In this document: one piece after another, positions 6,543-13,872 of the stretch
Numbering within the stretch: the stretch's first letter is position 1
How the letters are laid out: every line of letters starts with the position of its first letter
DNA from: CALJIC01 sp039805565
Lineage (GTDB): Bacteria; Chloroflexota; Chloroflexia; Chloroflexales; Roseiflexaceae
Assembly: GCA_039805565.1 (NCBI GenBank)
Contig: JBDLTZ010000132.1
Span: 1 to 21,299 of the forward strand
Reading direction: 5' to 3'
DNA length: 21,299 nt
Notes under the pieces: generated by a model
Told to the model about the DNA's origin: nothing
Databases searched by the model: none
The model's input: the letters and a program-made list of their open reading frames with translations, nothing else
Made by a program: the position numbers and the translations under genes

Positions 6543-8006
6543 CTACATCGCCTGGGCCGCCGGGATGTCGGCGAGGGCCATGCGGCGCTCCTCGCGCGTC
6601 GCGACCGAGCGCCACAGCACCTCGCCGCGCTCACGCTCCTCGGCGCCCACCACCGCCACGAAGGCCACCTCCCGGCGTGCTGCGTCACGCAGGTTGCCCG
6701 TCACTGCTCGGCCGCGGACGTCCGCCATCGCGACGTAGCCGCGGGCGCGCAGCTCAGCGGCCACGCGCAGCGCGTAGGGGTAGCTCTCGTCGTCGGCGGC
6801 CACCACCAGGACTTCGTCGGCGTGGGGGCGCTCGGCGGAGAGGGAGGAGGCGGCAACAACGCGCTCGAGCCCGTAGGCGAAGCCCACGGCCGGGGTGTGG
6901 CTGCGGCCCCCGAGCGCGGTAACGAGCTCGTCGTAGCGGCCGCCGCCGCAGATCTGCATCCCGTCGGGGGCGTAGATCTCGAAGATCACGCCGGTGTAGT
7001 AGTGCAGACCGCGGCCGAGCCCGAGGTCCAGCTCGAGCTGGTCGGCGGGGACGCCGTGTGCCTCGGCGAGGGCCAGGATGGCGCGCAGCTCATCGAGCGC
7101 GCCCGTCGGGAGGCCGTACTCGTCGAGCAGGGCCGCGGCGGCCGGGAGCATCTGCGCCGGCGGTCCGTGGATATGGCAGAGGCGCTCGAGCAGCGCCAGG
7201 GCGCGTTCGACGCGCGGCTGCGGGTCCTCGCGGCGCAGCTTGCGGACCAGGCGACCGACGATCTGCTCGGGGGGGCGGGTGCCGAAGCGCAGGTTGACCC
7301 CGATCTCGCGCATCGCGTGGAGCAGCAGCGCCTCGGCCTGTGCGTCGTCCATACCCTCGATCAGGGCGCGGTCGATCGGCGCCGGGGTTTGCCCGGCCTC
7401 GAGGAGCGCCCGCACGGCGTCCACGCCCTGCTCGCGCATCTTCTCCAGGCTCCAGGCGAGCAGCCCCTGTGTGCGCTCCGCCAGGCCGAGCTCGGCGAGC
7501 ACCGCGCGGATCAGGCCGATGTGGCCCACGCGCACGCGCACCGCGGGCACGCCGGCGGCGCGGAGCCCCTCGCAGGCCAGCGCGATGCACTCGGCGTCGG
7601 CGCGGGGCGTGGTGCCGCCGATCAGCTCGACGCCCACCTGGGTGAACTGCCGGTAGGTGCCGCGCTGCGGGCGCTCGTTGCGGAACACCGGGCCGGCGTA
7701 GCGCAGGCGCAGGGGCAGCGGCTGGTCCTGCATGTGGCCCACGTAGGAGCGCAGGACCGAGGCCGTCCACTCGGGGCGCAGGGCCAGCTCACGCCCGCTG
7801 AAGGAGAACTCGTAGACCTTGCCCACAAGCTCCTCGCCGAGCTTGCGGAGGTAGAGGTCGCGGTGCTCGATGATCGGGAGGTCGGTCGGCTGATAGCCGT
7901 AGCCGCCGAGGACGGCCTCGAGGCGGGCGGCGACAGACGCCTGGGCGGCGTATTCGTGCGGCAGCACGTCGCGCATGCCGCGTACGGGGTCGATGCTCGT
8001 TCCCAC
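6543..8006 (-). CDS. hisS: Histidyl-tRNA synthetase family protein
   Basis: A 487-aa class II synthetase, longer than the usual 420-430. It has GMRDVLP (10-16), LRPEWTASVLR (76-86), motif 2 FRNERPQRGTYRQF with Arg109, the histidine-binding motif GRGLHYYTG (331-339), CGGGRYDEL (353-361) and motif 3 GFAYGLER (375-382). An anticodon-binding domain follows from about 397. This points to HisRS, which charges tRNA-His, over HisZ, the ATP-phosphoribosyltransferase partner, which normally lacks that C-terminal domain. The usual RGLDYYTG has His for Asp here and RPEGT reads RPEWT, so a HisS-like paralog remains possible. The start is GTG at 8006, with only a weak AGG upstream. A minus-strand promoter lies at 8052-8080. 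Confidence 0.85.
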   Translation of the reverse strand: MGTSIDPVRGMRDVLPHEYAAQASVAARLEAVLGGYGYQPTDLPIIEHRDLYLRKLGEELVGKVYEFSFSGRELALRPEWTASVLRSYVGHMQDQPLPLRLRYAGPVFRNERPQRGTYRQFTQVGVELIGGTTPRADAECIALACEGLRAAGVPAVRVRVGHIGLIRAVLAELGLAERTQGLLAWSLEKMREQGVDAVRALLEAGQTPAPIDRALIEGMDDAQAEALLLHAMREIGVNLRFGTRPPEQIVGRLVRKLRREDPQPRVERALALLERLCHIHGPPAQMLPAAAALLDEYGLPTGALDELRAILALAEAHGVPADQLELDLGLGRGLHYYTGVIFEIYAPDGMQICGGGRYDELVTALGGRSHTPAVGFAYGLERVVAASSLSAERPHADEVLVVAADDESYPYALRVAAELRARGYVAMADVRGRAVTGNLRDAARREVAFVAVVGAEERERGEVLWRSVATREERRMALADIPAAQAM

Positions 8007-8051
8007 GTAGGGTCTCTACCTATGATACGGTGTCGTTCTAACGCGCCGTGC

Positions 8052-8080
8052 ATTGTACCCGATCCGCCGGGGGGCGACAA
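8052..8080 (-). promoter_or_regulatory. Promoter for hisS and downstream genes
   Basis: On the minus strand the -35 is TTGTCG (8075-8080) and the -10 is TACAAT (8052-8057), with 17 bp between them. It drives hisS from a start site near 8045. It is back-to-back with the plus-strand promoter at 8087; the two -35 boxes are 6 bp apart. Confidence 0.6.
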
Positions 8081-8086
8081 CCCGCG

Positions 8087-8116
8087 TTGACATCCGCTCC
8101 GCCCGGTTGCTATACT
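8087..8116 (+). promoter_or_regulatory. Strong sigma70-type promoter for the wHTH-AAA+ gene
   Basis: A consensus TTGACA (8087-8092), an 18-bp spacer and TATACT (8111-8116). Transcription should begin near 8123, so the in-frame ATG at 8053 cannot be the start of the downstream gene; ATG 8185 is. Confidence 0.8.
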
Positions 8117-8184
8117 TCGTATTACAGTCAAGCCCCGAAGCGATCGCACCGGCAGGGCGCCCGCCCGCCGTCACTGGAGATGCC

Positions 8185-9483
8185 ATGCAACCGCTGACAA
8201 CCGTCAAGCTGAGCGACGACGCGCCCGCGCCGCTGCTTCCGCCGCGGCCGCGCAGCCTGGAGGAGACCGGGCTCTCGCTCTCGTACCTCTCGGACCTGGT
8301 GCTGCGCGGGCTGTACCTGATCGGCGAGATGACCGGCCAGATGCTGGTGGATCTGCTGCACCTGCCGTGGGAGAACGTGATCGACCAGGCGATGGCGTAC
8401 CTGCGCCGCGAGCAGATGGCCGAGGTCAAGGGCGCGGGCGGCATCGGCGAGCGCGCCTACCGCTACCAGGCAACGGGCAAGGGCGTGGTGCGGGCCAAGG
8501 AGGTGGGGGAGCGCACCCAGTACCTCGGGCCGGCGCCGGTGCCGCTGCGGACCTACTCGGCGATCATGGCGGGGCAGACCACCCAGGGCGTCCGCGTGAC
8601 AGAGGAGAGCATCCGCCAGGCCTTCCTGCACCTGGTGATCAGCGACGCGCTGCTGCAGCAGCTCGGCCCGGCGATCAACTCCGGCCGCTCGATCTTCCTC
8701 TTCGGCAACGCCGGCAACGGCAAGACCAGCATCGCCGAGGCGGCCGCGAAGCTGCTCTCGGACTCGATCGCCATCCCGCACGCGGTGATCATCGACGGCC
8801 AGGTGATCCGGGTGTTCGACCCGATTCACCATGAGGCGGTGGGCATGGATCCGGCGCAGGAGAATGCGGTGGACCGGCGCTGGGTGCTCTCGCGCCGCCC
8901 GATCGTCGTGGCCGGCGGCGAGCTCAACATGGCCTCGCTCGACCTGGTCTACAACGAGGATAGCAAGTTCTACGAGGCCCCGCTCCAGATGAAGGCCAAC
9001 GGTGGCCTGTTTCTGATCGACGACTTCGGCCGGCAGCAGATGCGCCCGCGCGATCTGCTGAACCGCTGGATCGTGCCGCTGGAGAAGCGGGTGGACTACC
9101 TGACGCTGCACACGGGCAAGAAGATCGAGGTGCCGTTTGACCAGCTGATCATCTTCTCCACCAACATTGAGCCGAAGCAGCTGGTGGACGAGGCCTTCCT
9201 GCGGCGCATCCGCTACAAGGTCGAGGTGCCGAACCCGAACCCGGCCGAGTACCGCGAGATCATGCGGCGGGTGTGCAAGGCGAAGAACGTGCCCTACAGC
9301 GACGACGGGCTGCGCTACCTGCTGGAGGTTGAGTACGGCAAGCGCAAGATGGAGCTACGCGCCGTCCACCCGCGCGACCTGATCGACCAGCTGGTGGACA
9401 TCGCGCGCTTCACCCGTGCCCAGCCGGCTATGACGCGCGAGCTGCTGTCGGCGGCGGCGAGGTCGTACTTCGTGGAGATGTAG
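8185..9483 (+). CDS. Winged-helix plus AAA+ ATPase of unknown function
   Basis: 432 aa. The N-terminal part (about 22-110) looks like a winged helix: a helix-turn-helix region (LVLRGLYLIGEMTGQMLVDL) followed by REQMAEVKGAGGIGERAYRY as a beta-wing. The ATPase domain has Walker A FGNAGNGKTS (173-182, Lys180), Walker B LFLIDDFG (Asp279/Asp280), sensor 1 IIFSTN (322-327) and an arginine-finger-like RRIRYK. The C-terminal lid ends near 432. The start at 8185 has GGAG 6 nt upstream and lies downstream of the promoter. It is the only gene in its transcription unit until aat. The family resembles uncharacterised 'ATPase with chaperone activity' proteins. It could remodel a protein partner or respond to DNA; no partner gene is adjacent. 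The function is not known to me. Confidence 0.88.
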   Translation: MQPLTTVKLSDDAPAPLLPPRPRSLEETGLSLSYLSDLVLRGLYLIGEMTGQMLVDLLHLPWENVIDQAMAYLRREQMAEVKGAGGIGERAYRYQATGKGVVRAKEVGERTQYLGPAPVPLRTYSAIMAGQTTQGVRVTEESIRQAFLHLVISDALLQQLGPAINSGRSIFLFGNAGNGKTSIAEAAAKLLSDSIAIPHAVIIDGQVIRVFDPIHHEAVGMDPAQENAVDRRWVLSRRPIVVAGGELNMASLDLVYNEDSKFYEAPLQMKANGGLFLIDDFGRQQMRPRDLLNRWIVPLEKRVDYLTLHTGKKIEVPFDQLIIFSTNIEPKQLVDEAFLRRIRYKVEVPNPNPAEYREIMRRVCKAKNVPYSDDGLRYLLEVEYGKRKMELRAVHPRDLIDQLVDIARFTRAQPAMTRELLSAAARSYFVEM

Positions 9484-9549
9484 CCCCTGTCGGGGCGTGT
9501 GCGACGGGCGCCTCGCGCCCGCCCCCTGTGAGGCGATGAGCGTTTTTTT
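9483..9549 (+). terminator. Probable terminator region after the AAA+ ATPase
   Basis: Three candidate stems follow the stop codon: GCCCC/GGGGC (9483-9496), GGGCGC/GCGCCC (9506-9520) and CGCCTC (9509-9514) with GAGGCG (9530-9535). A run of seven T lies at 9543-9549, 7 nt beyond the last stem. The spacing is not ideal for an intrinsic terminator. Confidence 0.45.
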
Positions 9550-9552
9550 CTC

Positions 9553-9576
9553 GGGGGCCTGCGGCTCCCAAACCCC
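9553..9576. repeat. Dispersed G-rich element, copy 2
   Basis: The reverse complement reads GGGGTTTGGGAGCCGCAGGC and continues with Cs. It closely matches the element at 17767-17791 and resembles those at 2063-2090, 15479-15505 and 19475-19509. It lies between the AAA+ gene and aat, outside any reading frame. Confidence 0.6.
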
Positions 9577-9612
9577 TGCTCGCTCTCCCTGGAGTGCCGG
9601 AGGCCGCAAGCG

Positions 9613-10197
9613 ATGCGGCTGACCCCCGAGCTGCTGCTCTCGGCCTACTGCCAGGGCGTGTTCCCCATGGCCGACGACGACGGCGTGGTGCGCTTCTACG
9701 AGCCGAACCCGCGCGCGGTGATCCCGCTCGACACCTTCCACGTGCCGCGGCGGCTGGCGCGCACGGTGCGGAACGGCGGCCTGGAGATCCGGGTGGATAC
9801 GTCCTTCCGCCAGGTGGTGGAGGCCTGCGCCGAGCCGGGTCTGGGCCGCGAGACTACCTGGATCAACGGGGAGATTGTGGACGCGTACACTGAGCTGCAC
9901 CGGCGGGGCTTCGCGCACAGCGTCGAAACCTGGCGGGAGGGAGAGCTGGTGGGCGGGCTGTACGGGGTGGCAGTGGGCGGGCTGTTCGCGGGCGAGAGCA
10001 TGTTCAGCCGCGAGCGCGACGCGAGCAAGGTGGCGCTGGTGCACCTGGTGGAGCGGCTGCGGCGCGGCGGCTTCGCACTGCTGGACACGCAGTTTGTGGT
10101 CGGGCCACACATGCTCCAGTTCGGCACTGCCGAGATACCGCGCGCCGAGTACCACCGCCGGCTGGCCGAGGCGCTCCGCGTGAGCGCGAAGTTCTAA
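9613..10197 (+). CDS. aat: Leucyl/phenylalanyl-tRNA--protein transferase
   Basis: A 194-aa cytosolic aminoacyl-tRNA-dependent transferase. It adds Leu or Phe to proteins with N-terminal Arg or Lys and so marks them for ClpS/ClpAP-type degradation in the bacterial N-end rule pathway. Family motifs are present in order: LLSAYCQGVFPMADDDG near the N-terminus, FYEPNPRAVIPLD, TWINGEIVDAYTELHRRGFAHSVE, GGLYGVAVGGLFAGESMFSRERDASKVAL and the C-terminal FGTAEIPRAEYHRRL. The short length fits bacterial Aat lacking the extra N-terminal region. GGAGG lies 9 nt before the ATG. It may share the promoter of the upstream AAA+ gene if the terminator leaks. It is convergent with htrA across a perfect hairpin. 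Confidence 0.95.
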   Translation: MRLTPELLLSAYCQGVFPMADDDGVVRFYEPNPRAVIPLDTFHVPRRLARTVRNGGLEIRVDTSFRQVVEACAEPGLGRETTWINGEIVDAYTELHRRGFAHSVETWREGELVGGLYGVAVGGLFAGESMFSRERDASKVALVHLVERLRRGGFALLDTQFVVGPHMLQFGTAEIPRAEYHRRLAEALRVSAKF

Positions 10198-10258
10198 AGT
10201 GCTGAGTGCTGAGTGCTGCACCACACACTCGTTTCTCAGCACTCAGCACTCAGCACTT
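10197..10258. repeat. Perfect 22-bp inverted repeat made of a 7-bp repeat
   Basis: Left arm 10197-10218, 18-nt loop 10219-10236, right arm 10237-10258, with every base paired. Each arm is about three tandem copies of GTGCTGA (or its complement). It fills the gap between the convergent stop codons of aat and htrA; the arm begins on the last base of the aat stop. It probably acts as a bidirectional transcription barrier. There is no T-tract, and it may be a member of a dispersed repeat family. Confidence 0.9.
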
Positions 10259-10263
10259 CATAG

Positions 10264-11523
10264 TTACTCCCCCGGGCGGGCGGCGAGCGTCATCTCCACC
10301 TGCTGCTCCTGGTCGTCGCGCATCACCGTCATCGTGACGGTGTCGCCCACCGAGGCCTCGAGCTCCAGGTAGCTGATCAGGCCGTTGCCGTCGCGCACGG
10401 TCTCGCCGTTCACCGCGGTGATGATGTCGCCGCCGAGGATGATCGGCAGGCCGCCGTACTCCTCGGTGCGGTCGCCGGCGCGCAGCCCCGCGCGCTGGGC
10501 CGGGCTGTCCGGCTGGACCTCGGTCACGAGCACGCCCTGGCGCACGGGCAGGCCGAACTGGTTCGCCAGCAGCGGGTCCACGTCGCGCATGCCGATGCCC
10601 ATCCAGGGGTGCTGGTAGCGCCCCTCGGCGATCAGCGCCGGCACCACGCGCTCCACAGCATTGGCGGGCACGGCGTAGCCCACCCCCTCGAAGACACCGG
10701 TCTCAGAGCGGATGGCGGTGTTGACGCCGATCACCTCACCGCGGATGTTAAGCAGCGGCCCGCCGGAGTTGCCGGGGTTGATCGCCGCGTCGGTCTGGAT
10801 GACGTTGGGGATGCGGAAGCGCCCGCCGCTCGGGCTGGCCGGCCCCACCAGGCTGCGCCCCACGCCGCTGACCACGCCCACGGTGAGGGTGTTCTGCAGG
10901 CCGAAGGGGTTGCCGATCGCGATCGCGGTCTGACCCACCTGCACCTCGCGCGAGTCGGCCAGGGCGATCGGCGCCGTGCCCGGCGGCAGCTCGTTCACCT
11001 TAAGCACCGCCAGGTCGCTCCCGCTGTCCCCGCCCACCAGCACCGCCTCGGCCAGCGAGCCGTCGTGGAAGCGGATCTGGAACTGGCTGGCGCCCTCGAC
11101 TACGTGGTTGTTGGTGACGATGTGCCCCTGGTCGTCATACAGGAAGCCGGAGCCCTGGGCGAACTGGATCTGGCTGGGGCCGCCGCCGCCATCGATCGGC
11201 GGGTGGTCCGCCAGGACCTCGATGCTGACCACGGCGGGGTTGATGCGGCGGTAGAGCTCGGTGAGGATAGCCTGCTCCTCCTCGAGCGCGTTGGTGAAGT
11301 CGGGCGCCAGCGTTGCCACTGGCAGGGCGGTGGGGAGTGGCGCCGAAGTGGCGCGCGGCGTAGGCGGCGCGGTAGGCGCGGCGGCCGCGGGCGCACGCGT
11401 TGGGGCAGCGGTGGCTGGCGGGCTCTGCTCGAGGCCGCCGGGGAGCGTGAGGCTTGGCAGCGAGCAGGCCGAGAGGAGCAGCGCGGCGCCGAGTAGCAGG
11501 GCGGCCGGTCGCATGAAAGGCAT
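10264..11523 (-). CDS. HtrA/DegP-type serine protease, lipoprotein
   Basis: 419 aa. An N-terminal signal with lipobox LLLSAC (Cys20) predicts a lipid-anchored protein outside the cytoplasmic membrane. A Pro/Ala/Thr-rich linker (about 25-75) is followed by a chymotrypsin-fold protease with the full triad: TNNHVV (His140), GSDLAVLK (Asp170) and GNSGGPL (Ser253). One PDZ domain follows (about 305-415) with ADRE-like GDRTEEYGGLPIILGGDIITAVNG. It degrades or refolds damaged envelope proteins under stress. The ATG at 11523 has GGAG 6 nt upstream; a second ATG three codons later is possible. The gene is monocistronic between the SDR gene upstream and the hairpin at its 3' end. The PDZ loop region EEYGGLPIILGGD appears slightly longer than usual. 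Confidence 0.95.
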   Translation of the reverse strand: MPFMRPAALLLGAALLLSACSLPSLTLPGGLEQSPPATAAPTRAPAAAAPTAPPTPRATSAPLPTALPVATLAPDFTNALEEEQAILTELYRRINPAVVSIEVLADHPPIDGGGGPSQIQFAQGSGFLYDDQGHIVTNNHVVEGASQFQIRFHDGSLAEAVLVGGDSGSDLAVLKVNELPPGTAPIALADSREVQVGQTAIAIGNPFGLQNTLTVGVVSGVGRSLVGPASPSGGRFRIPNVIQTDAAINPGNSGGPLLNIRGEVIGVNTAIRSETGVFEGVGYAVPANAVERVVPALIAEGRYQHPWMGIGMRDVDPLLANQFGLPVRQGVLVTEVQPDSPAQRAGLRAGDRTEEYGGLPIILGGDIITAVNGETVRDGNGLISYLELEASVGDTVTMTVMRDDQEQQVEMTLAARPGE

Positions 11524-11561
11524 GAGGGTCTCCAGTCGCGGTTGAGTTCGTAGCTACGCCC

Positions 11562-11567
11562 ATCATA
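11562..11567 (-). promoter_or_regulatory. Possible -10 box for htrA
   Basis: TATGAT on the minus strand, about 40 bp before the htrA start. No good -35 is seen at 16-18 bp, so an alternative sigma factor or an activator would be needed. Weak call. Confidence 0.3.
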
Positions 11568-11591
11568 CACCACCGAGGGCGCGGCTGCGGG

Positions 11592-11611
11592 TGAGACTAC
11601 GGTGAGTCTCA
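11592..11611. terminator. Hairpin at the 3' end of the SDR gene
   Basis: A perfect 7-bp stem TGAGACT (11592-11598) and AGTCTCA (11605-11611) with a 6-nt loop. It overlaps the SDR stop codon. There is no T-tract, so termination is uncertain. Confidence 0.4.
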
Positions 11612-12607
11612 GCGGCCGAGGATATCGCGCAGTGCCGGCTCGAGGGTCGGGAACTGGAAGTGGTAGTCGAGCTCGAGCGCCTTCTTTGGGATGACGCGCT
11701 GGCCGGTAGTGATCATATCGGCCATCTCGCCGACCATGAGGCGCAGCGCCGCGCCGGGGACCGGGAGCCACGAGGGGCGGCCGAGCACGCGGCCGATAGC
11801 GCCGACGAAGTCGCGGTTGCGGCTGGGCTCGGGGGCCGTGGCGTTGAGCGGTCCGCTCACGCGCTCGTCCTCGAGTGCTTTGACGAGCAGGCCGACAATG
11901 TCGGCGATGTGGATCCAGGAGATCCACTGCGTGCCGGGGAGCACCGGGCCGCCGGCGAAGAAGTGGAACGGCATCGCCAGTAGCGGCAGCGCGCCCTCGG
12001 AGGTCTTGAGCACCAGTCCGGGCCGCTCGAGCGAGGCGCCGCGCAGGTCGATCGGGAGGCCGGTGGACCTGTCACCGCCGATCACCACGCCGCTGCGCAC
12101 CAGGGCGGTGCGGACGCCGAGCTCGGCTGCGGGGGCCGCCTCGCGCTCCCAGGCCTCGCGGCAGACGCGCGCCAGGAAGTCGTCGCCGGGGGGGGCCGTC
12201 TCGTCGAGCGGCTCGTCCCCGCGCGGCCCGTAGAAGCCCACCGCTGAGACGCAGGCGAAGACCCTGGGCTTGACCTGGGCCTGCCGCATGGCCTGCACGA
12301 GGCCGCGGGTGCCGAGGCGGCGGCTCTCGGCGATCTCGCGCTTGTACTCGGGGCTCCAGCGCTTCTCGAACAGCGACGCGGCCGCGAGGTGGACGACACC
12401 GTAGGCTCCATCGAGCGCGGCGGCCCAGGGGCCGTGCTCTTCGGGGCGCCAGGCCACGTACTCGGCGGCGCCGGGGAGGGTGCGGCGGGCGGACTCGGGG
12501 TTGCGCGAGAAGGCCACGACCTCGTAGCCGCGCTCGCTGAGCTGCGCGCAGAGTGCCCGGCCGATGTGGCCGGTGGCGCCGGTGACAATGACTCGTTTGT
12601 TGTCCAT
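11609..12607 (-). CDS. TIGR01777-family NAD(P)-dependent epimerase/SDR
   Basis: 332 aa. The extended short-chain dehydrogenase/reductase fold begins with VIVTGATGHIGRAL (Gly-rich NAD(P) site at 10-16). Other family marks are VVHLAAASLFEKRWS, FACVSAVGFYGPRGDEPLDE with the YG typical of the TIGR01777/SDR39U1 group, and the C-terminal DUF1731-like stretch at about 275-320 (LGRPSWLPVPGAALRLMVGEMADMITTGQRVIPKKAL). The reaction is unknown. The start at 12607 fits the Rossmann start and has AAAGG about 10 nt upstream; the in-frame ATG at 12670 lies beyond a large hairpin and is unlikely. It lies 170 bp downstream of the crtB-like gene on the same strand, so a role linked to isoprenoid metabolism is possible but unproven. 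Confidence 0.88.
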   Translation of the reverse strand: MDNKRVIVTGATGHIGRALCAQLSERGYEVVAFSRNPESARRTLPGAAEYVAWRPEEHGPWAAALDGAYGVVHLAAASLFEKRWSPEYKREIAESRRLGTRGLVQAMRQAQVKPRVFACVSAVGFYGPRGDEPLDETAPPGDDFLARVCREAWEREAAPAAELGVRTALVRSGVVIGGDRSTGLPIDLRGASLERPGLVLKTSEGALPLLAMPFHFFAGGPVLPGTQWISWIHIADIVGLLVKALEDERVSGPLNATAPEPSRNRDFVGAIGRVLGRPSWLPVPGAALRLMVGEMADMITTGQRVIPKKALELDYHFQFPTLEPALRDILGR

Positions 12608-12627
12608 CGCAGAGACCTTTATTAGAC

Positions 12628-12659
12628 GGCAGAGGGCGCAGCACGCTGCGCCCTCTGCC
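12628..12659. terminator. Perfect 14-bp hairpin between crtB and the SDR gene
   Basis: Arms 12628-12641 and 12646-12659 (GGCAGAGGGCGCAG and its complement) around a 4-nt loop. It ends about 20 nt upstream of the SDR start codon. No T-run follows, so it could end crtB mRNA weakly, protect the SDR mRNA 5' end, or control access to its ribosome binding site. Confidence 0.6.
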
Positions 12660-12690
12660 TTCGATGCCACGGTTCGATAAGATGCCCAGC

Positions 12691-12714
12691 ACTCTGGAGT
12701 CTAGCACGCTAGAC
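12691..12714. promoter_or_regulatory. Two overlapping palindromes, possible operator
   Basis: ACTCTGGAGT (12691-12700) overlaps GTCTAGCACGCTAGAC (12699-12714, a 7-bp dyad with a 2-bp centre). They lie in the crtB-SDR gap, about 85-105 bp before the SDR start. The dyad form fits a dimeric regulator site, but no promoter is clear next to it. Confidence 0.35.
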
Positions 12715-12777
12715 GGGCGATGGTTGGAGACGGGAACGCGATCTCACACCACCGGCGTCGTTCGCGCGAGCGCTCGG

Positions 12778-13770
12778 CTATAGCTGCCGCACGCGCCGGT
12801 GCACCCGCCAGAGGATCAGCAGTTTCTCGAGGGTGGGCACGAATGCGCGCCGGCTGAACACATCGAAGTCGGCGGCGGCGATTTTGTCCAGGATACCGCG
12901 GTACACCTCGGCGGCGGCGCCGATCGCCATGCGCCCGTCCTCGCTGAGCAAGGCCACGCCGGGCCAGGCCTCCTCGTAGAGGCGGTGGGCGCGCTCGATC
13001 TCGAAGCGCATGAGCGCGCGGAATCGGTCGTCACGGTGGCCGGCCAGGATGTCGGTGTCGGTCAGGCCGAAGCGCTCGAGGTCCTCGAGCGGCAGGTAGA
13101 CGCGGCCGCGGCGCGCGTCCTCACCGATGTCGCGCAGGATATTGGTGAGCTGCAGCGCTACCCCAAGCTTAATGGCGTAGGGTGTGGCGCCCTCGCGGTA
13201 GCCGATGATGTGCATCGAGACCAGGCCTACCACGGAGGCCACGCGGTAGCAGTAGAGCCAGAGCTCGTCGAACGTCGCGTAGCGGTTGACCGTGAGGTCC
13301 ATTGCGATCCCTGCCAGCAGCTCGTCCACCAGCGTCTGCGGCACATTGTAGCGCGCGACGGTATCGTTCCAGGCGAGGAGCACAGGGTTGTCCGGCTGTG
13401 CGTGCGGCGCATGCACCTGCGCCACCCAGGTGGCGAGGGCGCGCTCGGCCTGGTGCTCGTTCGTGTCGACGATGTCGTCGCTGGTGCGGCAGAAGGCGTA
13501 GAGCGCGCGGATAGCGAGCCGCTTCTCGGGTGTGAGAAGCTGCGTGCTGAGGAAGAAACTGCGTGAGTTGGCGCGTGTTAGAGCCACGCAGTGCCGATAC
13601 GCCTCAGGCAGCGTGTGCGCCAGGTGCTCGGATGGGAGGGCTGTGGGGTTCAGGCCGTTGGTCTCGGCGTGGTGCCGCAAGCTCGCGAGCAGGGTGGACG
13701 CCTCGCGGACGTGCATCTCTTGCTCTGCAAACGGACGCACGGACCAGCGGTGGGAATGGCTGAACGACAT
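12778..13770 (-). CDS. crtB: Phytoene/squalene synthase family
   Basis: 330 aa, a trans-isoprenyl diphosphate synthase that joins two prenyl diphosphates head to head. It has SRSFFLST (69-76), the first Asp-rich motif RTSDDIVD (Asp98, Asp99, Asp102), YRVASVVGLVSMHIIG (176-190), and the second Asp-rich region QLTNILRDIGEDARRGRVYLP (Asp214, Asp218). These motifs match CrtB, which makes phytoene from two GGPP, but HpnC/D or squalene synthase cannot be excluded. The start at 13770 has AAGGAG 7 nt upstream; the longer in-frame reading to 13863 covers the promoter. A TATAAT lies at 13828-13833. The CarH-like regulator gene lies just upstream on the same strand, which favours light-controlled carotenoid synthesis. 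Confidence 0.9.
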   Translation of the reverse strand: MSFSHSHRWSVRPFAEQEMHVREASTLLASLRHHAETNGLNPTALPSEHLAHTLPEAYRHCVALTRANSRSFFLSTQLLTPEKRLAIRALYAFCRTSDDIVDTNEHQAERALATWVAQVHAPHAQPDNPVLLAWNDTVARYNVPQTLVDELLAGIAMDLTVNRYATFDELWLYCYRVASVVGLVSMHIIGYREGATPYAIKLGVALQLTNILRDIGEDARRGRVYLPLEDLERFGLTDTDILAGHRDDRFRALMRFEIERAHRLYEEAWPGVALLSEDGRMAIGAAAEVYRGILDKIAAADFDVFSRRAFVPTLEKLLILWRVHRRVRQL

Positions 13771-13827
13771 TCCCTGCTCCTTCCTCTTGCCACGACGCGG
13801 ATTCTGATTGGTGCCCCGTGCAGGCGC

Positions 13828-13833
13828 ATTATA
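13828..13833 (-). promoter_or_regulatory. -10 box for crtB
   Basis: A perfect TATAAT on the minus strand, about 58 bp before the crtB start. No TTGACA-like hexamer is present at 16-19 bp, which suggests an activator-dependent or repressed promoter. The regulator encoded just upstream is a candidate. Confidence 0.5.
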
Positions 13834-13872
13834 GCGCAACTTACGGGTTCCACCACAGATCATATACGGCCG

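Noticed and set aside
6423..8090. Long plus-strand open frame of 555 codons opposite hisS
   Set aside because: It is a high-GC shadow of hisS and the reductase gene: no family motifs, no ribosome binding site, and it crosses the hisS promoter.
8053..8184. Upstream start of the AAA+ ATPase gene at 8053
   Set aside because: The near-consensus promoter at 8087-8116 lies inside this stretch, and ATG 8185 has a Shine-Dalgarno.
12608..12777. tRNA or small RNA gene in the crtB-SDR gap
   Set aside because: The hairpin and dyads do not fit a cloverleaf; no promoter-terminator pair encloses them.
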